A stretch of 19,099 bases of DNA, taken from assembly GCA_946629405.1 (NCBI GenBank), contig CAMOXW010000093.1:1-19099 (forward strand), written 5' to 3'. The first letter of the stretch is position 1; every line of letters starts with the position of its first letter. A program made the translations under genes and the position numbers. Positions 15,744 to 19,099 of this stretch are shown here, piece by piece. Below the pieces are notes generated by a model. It saw only the letters and a program-made list of their open reading frames with translations, ran no database searches and had not been told where the DNA came from. Origin of the DNA: an uncultured Ruminococcus sp. GTDB taxonomy: Bacteria; Bacillota_A; Clostridia; Oscillospirales; Ruminococcaceae.

Positions 15744-15981
15744 TGGTATTTTCCTCCTTAAATATGTATATTATGCTTCACTGGTAGCATAATATGAATG
15801 GATAAAGTTTCGGTTCAGCTTTGGCTTTTTCAGCTGCGGAATGTCCTCCGCTGCATATTTCAGCCTTGCCTCTCCGCCGCTGACCATACAGGGCAGCTAT
15901 TACCAAGACGTTTGGGTCTGTGTAATCTTTCCACAATCGAAGTCTGAGGGAAGTTCCCGCAGGCATACTGATTGCTTTTGT
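15744..15981 (-). ncRNA. Structured leader of the sugar ABC operon (candidate cis-regulatory RNA)
   Basis: From the predicted start at about 15981 to the ATG the leader is about 238 nt with no credible gene. Three nested stems are seen in the minus-strand RNA: GGTCAGC with GCTGAACC (15885-15879 with 15819-15812, one bulged A); GGCT with AGCC (15865-15862 with 15826-15823); GCAGCGGA with TCCGCAGC (15854-15847 with 15840-15833, one A-A mismatch) closing a 6-nt loop with GGA. Further stems are possible at 15896-15930. I do not recognise a known riboswitch class; a 6S-like RNA is a possible alternative but is not supported by a terminator. Confidence 0.45.
15768..15795. promoter_or_regulatory. 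Perfect inverted repeat before the binding protein gene
   Basis: Arms ATATTATGCT and AGCATAATAT are fully complementary (10 bp) with 8 nt between them, 8 nt upstream of the AAGGAGG ribosome site. It could be an RNA hairpin in the leader or an operator. A weak alternative promoter (TTCATA, 17 nt, CATAAT) overlaps it on the minus strand, so a repressor site overlapping a promoter is also possible. It is not followed by a T-run. Confidence 0.5.
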
Positions 15982-15987
15982 ACTTCA

Positions 15988-16016
15988 AATATACAGCATT
16001 TTTCTTTCAAAGTCAA
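15988..16016 (-). promoter_or_regulatory. Sigma-A promoter of the sugar ABC operon
   Basis: On the minus strand TTGACT (16016-16011) and TATATT (15993-15988) are separated by 17 nt. TTGACT matches the -35 consensus in 5 of 6 positions and TATATT the -10 in 5 of 6. Start predicted near 15981. It lies about 160 nt downstream of the preceding gene's stop codon. Confidence 0.65.
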
Positions 16017-16178
16017 TGCTTTATATCGTTCTTTAATATTTTTTGTGCTTACTGTACATTTTCAACAGCGTTTTATTGTCGATAATAACATATTTCAAAA
16101 CGTTAAAATTAAAAAGTTACAAAACGGTAAAAGCATTTTTCGCTCTTATTTCACAAATTATTCACTATACTTTTATTG
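16017..16178. other. AT-rich intergenic DNA without a gene
   Basis: I see no gene here and no GC-rich terminator for the comEA-like gene. There is an imperfect direct repeat, CAAAACGTTAAAA at 16096-16108 and CAAAACGGTAAAA at 16120-16132 (one mismatch, 24 nt apart), that might bind a regulator. Confidence 0.4.
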
Positions 16179-16934
16179 CTATTGACCAACGGTTACAAAT
16201 TCTGCCAGTTCAGCGACCTGTTTTTGTGTCAGTTCGTCTACATAAAGCAGTTCCTCTACGCTCCCGAAGCCGTGTATGCTCTCACGAAGCCGTATTATCC
16301 CATCTGCTGCTTCTCCGTCGATTCCAGGGAGCAGCATCAGTTCCTCCCTTGTAGCAGTGTTCAGATCTATCGGTACAAGCTCTTCAAGCGTCGGCTCATG
16401 CTCTGTCCAAGGCTCTGTCACGGTATTTTCAGTCGTTTCCGGCTCGCTCGAAGCCTCGGTAGTGACTTGCACTGCGGCCTTCTCCGTGACAGGCTCTGTG
16501 TACTCTGCCCCGACAACACATATATGCTCCTTTATTTGCATAAATGTTCCCTCACCAATTCCGCTGACATTCATTATCTCCTCAATATTGTGGAAATCTC
16601 CGTTTGTCTCACGGTACTGAACTATCGCACGCGCTCTGGTTTCTCCGATACCGTCAAGCAGACAGAGCTCCTCAGCCGATGCGGTGTTCAGATCAAGCAG
16701 GATCTCATCATACGGAATCGTTTCAGGTTCTGTTGTACTTATAACTGTTCCAGAAGATATGATCATTTTTGCCGGCTTTGAGACATCTGCTGAGGTTGTT
16801 TCTGTTATTGGTTCAAGCCGCGAAAATCTGAAATCTTCTTTCTTTTCATCGTCGCCGAAAAGAAAAAGCGAAACTGTAGCAGCAACCATTGCGACTATCC
16901 CGGCAAGCAGTATTTTTAATTCCTTGTCTTTCAT
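16179..16934 (-). CDS. Membrane-anchored protein with two ComEA-type helix-hairpin-helix domains
   Basis: 251 residues: a short basic start, one membrane helix (about 8-27), a disordered Thr/Glu/Pro-rich linker, a first HhH domain (about 80-141; LDLNTASAEELCLLDGIGETRARAIV then VSGIGEGTFMQIK), a second such linker, and a second HhH domain (about 189-250; DLNTATREELMLLPGIDGEAADGII). In the second domain the latter hairpin has lost its GxG. HhH domains of this type bind DNA in competence protein ComEA, but the SLBB domain common in ComEA is absent. The orientation of a single N-terminal helix places the domains outside the cell. GAGG lies 7 nt before the ATG and the gene starts 21 nt after the dockerin gene. 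Confidence 0.85.
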   Translation of the reverse strand: MKDKELKILLAGIVAMVAATVSLFLFGDDEKKEDFRFSRLEPITETTSADVSKPAKMIISSGTVISTTEPETIPYDEILLDLNTASAEELCLLDGIGETRARAIVQYRETNGDFHNIEEIMNVSGIGEGTFMQIKEHICVVGAEYTEPVTEKAAVQVTTEASSEPETTENTVTEPWTEHEPTLEELVPIDLNTATREELMLLPGIDGEAADGIIRLRESIHGFGSVEELLYVDELTQKQVAELAEFVTVGQ

Positions 16935-16955
16935 AAGCAGTCCTCACCTGCTGTA

Positions 16956-19099
16956 TCAGGCTGCCTCCGCCCTGTCAGCATAAAGCTTTAGTATAAGGCT
17001 CGCATCGACCGCAGTTATCATTCCGTTTCCGTCCATATCAGCAGTATAAAGTCTCGATCGAGGTATGAGTGAACCTCCGTCATTGAGCTCAGCATAATGC
17101 CTCAGCACAAGCGTTGCGTCCCTCGCATCGACCATACCGCTCCCGTCAGCATCGCCCATTTCGCAGAAAACAAAGCTTGCAGCATCTGACGCGAAGCTGT
17201 CAGCCGTTGGCGCATATCTTATGAGGAACATCTGCTTAATCGACGGCATATCTCCGGACGACCAGCTGCACCCGAACCAAATCCAGAACTGTTCAGATTC
17301 AGATGTGCCGTATCGTCCGCCTGCCTTCTCGATGAATGAGCTTGTGCTGCTGTAGCCCCACAGATCAGCCATAAGCTCGGGAGCAGCCGGGTTATCGGCT
17401 ATATTCAGAGCTATTTCGTACATATCAGAGTTTTCAAAGCTTACCGCTCCGTTTTCATCGGTAATGACCCTCGGAACAGTTACCGGTGCTTCCGGTGCTT
17501 TATCTATAATATACTCGACCGGCTCACTTGCAAACATCCCCTCACCTGCTCCGACTTGCAGAATAAGCCTCTCGCCCGGAATCACCCTGAACGCCTTTTC
17601 CAGTGAAGCGCCTGAGGTAAGGTACTGCCCGGGTATAAGCCTTACAGACGACGGAGTATAGTCTTCTTTCCCCTCGCCTTCGACCTTGTAGACAAGTCTG
17701 TCCGCCAGATCATTCGGGATGAATCCAAGAGTTTCAGAAGCGTAGTCAATTGTTAGCTTCGGCAGAACGGAACGTTCAGGCACAATAACCTTCGTCACGC
17801 TGCCGTCAGTCGAGACATCGAGCGTTTGTCCTGCGTATTTTCCGATATTTTCCCCGCTAAGGACCGGAGTACCGTCAGGCGCAAAAAGCTGTGTATCATC
17901 AGGGAAGTATACCGTCTCAGTCTCAAGGTCGATATCAACACGCTCCCTGATAATGCGTATCACCGCCTGACTATCGTCAAGCCCCTCCTTGCTCAGTGTG
18001 AGAATTATCTCTGTTTCTCCGTAATCCAGATTCATCAGCACGCATTGTTGGTTAGCCTCGATCTCGTATTCATTATCCGCGATTTCCGCGTTCGTAAACG
18101 GATATATCCAGAAGGAATAGCATGATGCAGGGAGCTTGATAACAAATTCTCCGTCGATAACTTCGCTGTTATAGCCTGTCATCCCGTCCGACCAGAGTAA
18201 ACCGTTTATCTGCGGCTTTTCAGGGTAGAAGGTCTTTTCAATAAAGTGCAGCCTATCAGATGTTGCAGAAATGGTTACCTTCTCAGTAATGCTGACAGGT
18301 CCGGTATATGGGACATATTCCCCGCCGTTCAGCGAGACAAGCAGCTCGCTGCCGGTCCTTGAAGATACACTGACACTTTCACCGTGTGCGACCTGTCCTT
18401 CCATGTGAGAGAACTCTATGCTTCCAGGATCGTCTGCAAGTACCTTGATCGGCAGATTCCCCATTATCTGGTAGATATCAGAGGTTGCAAAGATCTCTTT
18501 ATAGTCTTCATAAAGGATTCCGGCATTTTCGTACATTTCACCATCATCAGGGGTAAGTCCTTCATACAGGCTCTCCTTCAGCCCGGCAAGCATTTCCTCC
18601 TTTTCCTCATCAGTGCAGACACCGTCAAAGCTTTTAACATCGAACCACTCTGTTCCGTCAGAGCTAAGAAAGCTCTCGCCCTCGCTTACAGACGCTTCAA
18701 GTGAAGTATAAGTGCAGCTTCCGAAAAGATCACTGAGCTCGCCAGACTCCTTGTCCTCCGCGATCACATTACCTTCAGAACTGGTCAGAAAACCTCCGTT
18801 TTCATTATGCAGCTTCACCTCAACGCTGAATACCTCATCTTTTGCAACATTTATATTCTCATCCAGATCAATGGTTATGTACCCGCTGAGCCCGCTTTTT
18901 CCGCTTGCGGCTGAAAAAGCTGTTCCGGAGGAGGGATCACTCATATCAGTAAGCTCCTTATAGACCGTCACTTCATAATCAGTCCCCGGAGCAAGGATAT
19001 ATGTTGCTACGGATTCAAGCTCCATATCAGCTCCGGCTGTAAAAATATTTGCCGCATAGAGACTTCCGTTATCCGTATCCGCACGGAAGCTCTGAACCG
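16956..19099 (-). CDS. Secreted dockerin protein, C-terminal part (possibly a papain-like cysteine peptidase)
   Basis: 713 residues are visible and the frame stays open to base 19099, so the start and any signal peptide or catalytic domain lie outside the window; the ATG at 19025 is internal. The C-terminal 66 residues (about 16959-17156) are a dockerin with two calcium-loop repeats, GDADGSGMVDARDATLVLRHY and ADMDGNGMITAVDASLILKLY, which should bind a cohesin on a scaffoldin. At the visible N-terminus, LYAANIFTAGAD...YEVTVYKELTD resembles the lectin-like domain that follows the peptidase in C1A cysteine peptidases of ruminococci. Middle stretches (for example VSLNGGEYVPYTGPVSIT) look like beta-sandwich modules. 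A peptidase or cell-surface function is therefore likely but unproven. The stop is 21 nt before the comEA-like gene. Confidence 0.8.
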   Translation of the reverse strand, partial: VQSFRADTDNGSLYAANIFTAGADMELESVATYILAPGTDYEVTVYKELTDMSDPSSGTAFSAASGKSGLSGYITIDLDENINVAKDEVFSVEVKLHNENGGFLTSSEGNVIAEDKESGELSDLFGSCTYTSLEASVSEGESFLSSDGTEWFDVKSFDGVCTDEEKEEMLAGLKESLYEGLTPDDGEMYENAGILYEDYKEIFATSDIYQIMGNLPIKVLADDPGSIEFSHMEGQVAHGESVSVSSRTGSELLVSLNGGEYVPYTGPVSITEKVTISATSDRLHFIEKTFYPEKPQINGLLWSDGMTGYNSEVIDGEFVIKLPASCYSFWIYPFTNAEIADNEYEIEANQQCVLMNLDYGETEIILTLSKEGLDDSQAVIRIIRERVDIDLETETVYFPDDTQLFAPDGTPVLSGENIGKYAGQTLDVSTDGSVTKVIVPERSVLPKLTIDYASETLGFIPNDLADRLVYKVEGEGKEDYTPSSVRLIPGQYLTSGASLEKAFRVIPGERLILQVGAGEGMFASEPVEYIIDKAPEAPVTVPRVITDENGAVSFENSDMYEIALNIADNPAAPELMADLWGYSSTSSFIEKAGGRYGTSESEQFWIWFGCSWSSGDMPSIKQMFLIRYAPTADSFASDAASFVFCEMGDADGSGMVDARDATLVLRHYAELNDGGSLIPRSRLYTADMDGNGMITAVDASLILKLYADRAEAA

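Noticed and set aside
15778..15966. A 62-codon open frame on the minus strand within the transporter leader
   Set aside because: No ribosome site before its ATG, the product resembles no known peptide, and it is better explained as a structured leader.
15744..15981. 6S RNA gene in the leader region
   Set aside because: A long imperfect hairpin is present, but no terminal closing stem or terminator was found, and the transcript leads directly into the binding-protein gene.
15841..16185. A 114-codon open frame on the plus strand in the intergenic region
   Set aside because: It crosses AT-rich DNA and the structured leader, has low-complexity composition and no recognisable domain.

Overview
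The window looks like a chromosomal segment of a Gram-positive, spore-lineage clostridium, most likely a Ruminococcus-type member of the Oscillospiraceae. The reasons are a complete spoIIIA locus, the Firmicute order yqhY-nusB-xseA-xseB-ispA-dxs-tlyA-nadK, and a large extracellular protein ending in a type I-like dockerin, which points to a cellulosome-forming relative. The taxon is inferred from gene content; no marker RNA gene is present. Every gene I can support lies on the minus strand, so the window reads right to left.

Right end (about 19099 to 16179): the C-terminal 713 residues of a secreted dockerin protein, which resembles the C-terminal half of a papain-like cysteine peptidase. It is followed 20-odd bases later by a membrane-anchored protein with two ComEA-type helix-hairpin-helix domains. 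About 435 bases without a credible gene follow. They hold a near-consensus housekeeping promoter, a leader of about 240 nt with three nested stems, and a perfect 10-bp inverted repeat close to the ribosome binding site of the next gene.

Middle right (15743 to 12086): a CUT1-type sugar ABC importer made of a lipoprotein binding protein and two permeases, with no ATPase gene. An RNA hairpin separates the binding protein gene from the permeases, and two strong Rho-independent terminators in tandem end the unit.

Middle (12022 to 7320): all eight spoIIIA genes (AA to AH) in canonical order, tightly packed, behind a plausible sigma-E promoter. They encode the channel that links mother cell and forespore.

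Left (7319 to 1): a sigma-A promoter placed exactly at the end of spoIIIAH starts a housekeeping operon whose transcript would begin with a stem-loop. It encodes an Asp23-family protein (YqhY), NusB, a divergent TsaD paralog, both exonuclease VII subunits, polyprenyl diphosphate synthase, DXP synthase, the TlyA methyltransferase and NAD kinase (cut by the window edge). DXP synthase and the prenyl synthase supply isoprenoids. Relative to Bacillus subtilis, accBC are absent between spoIIIA and yqhY, and folD is replaced by the TsaD paralog.
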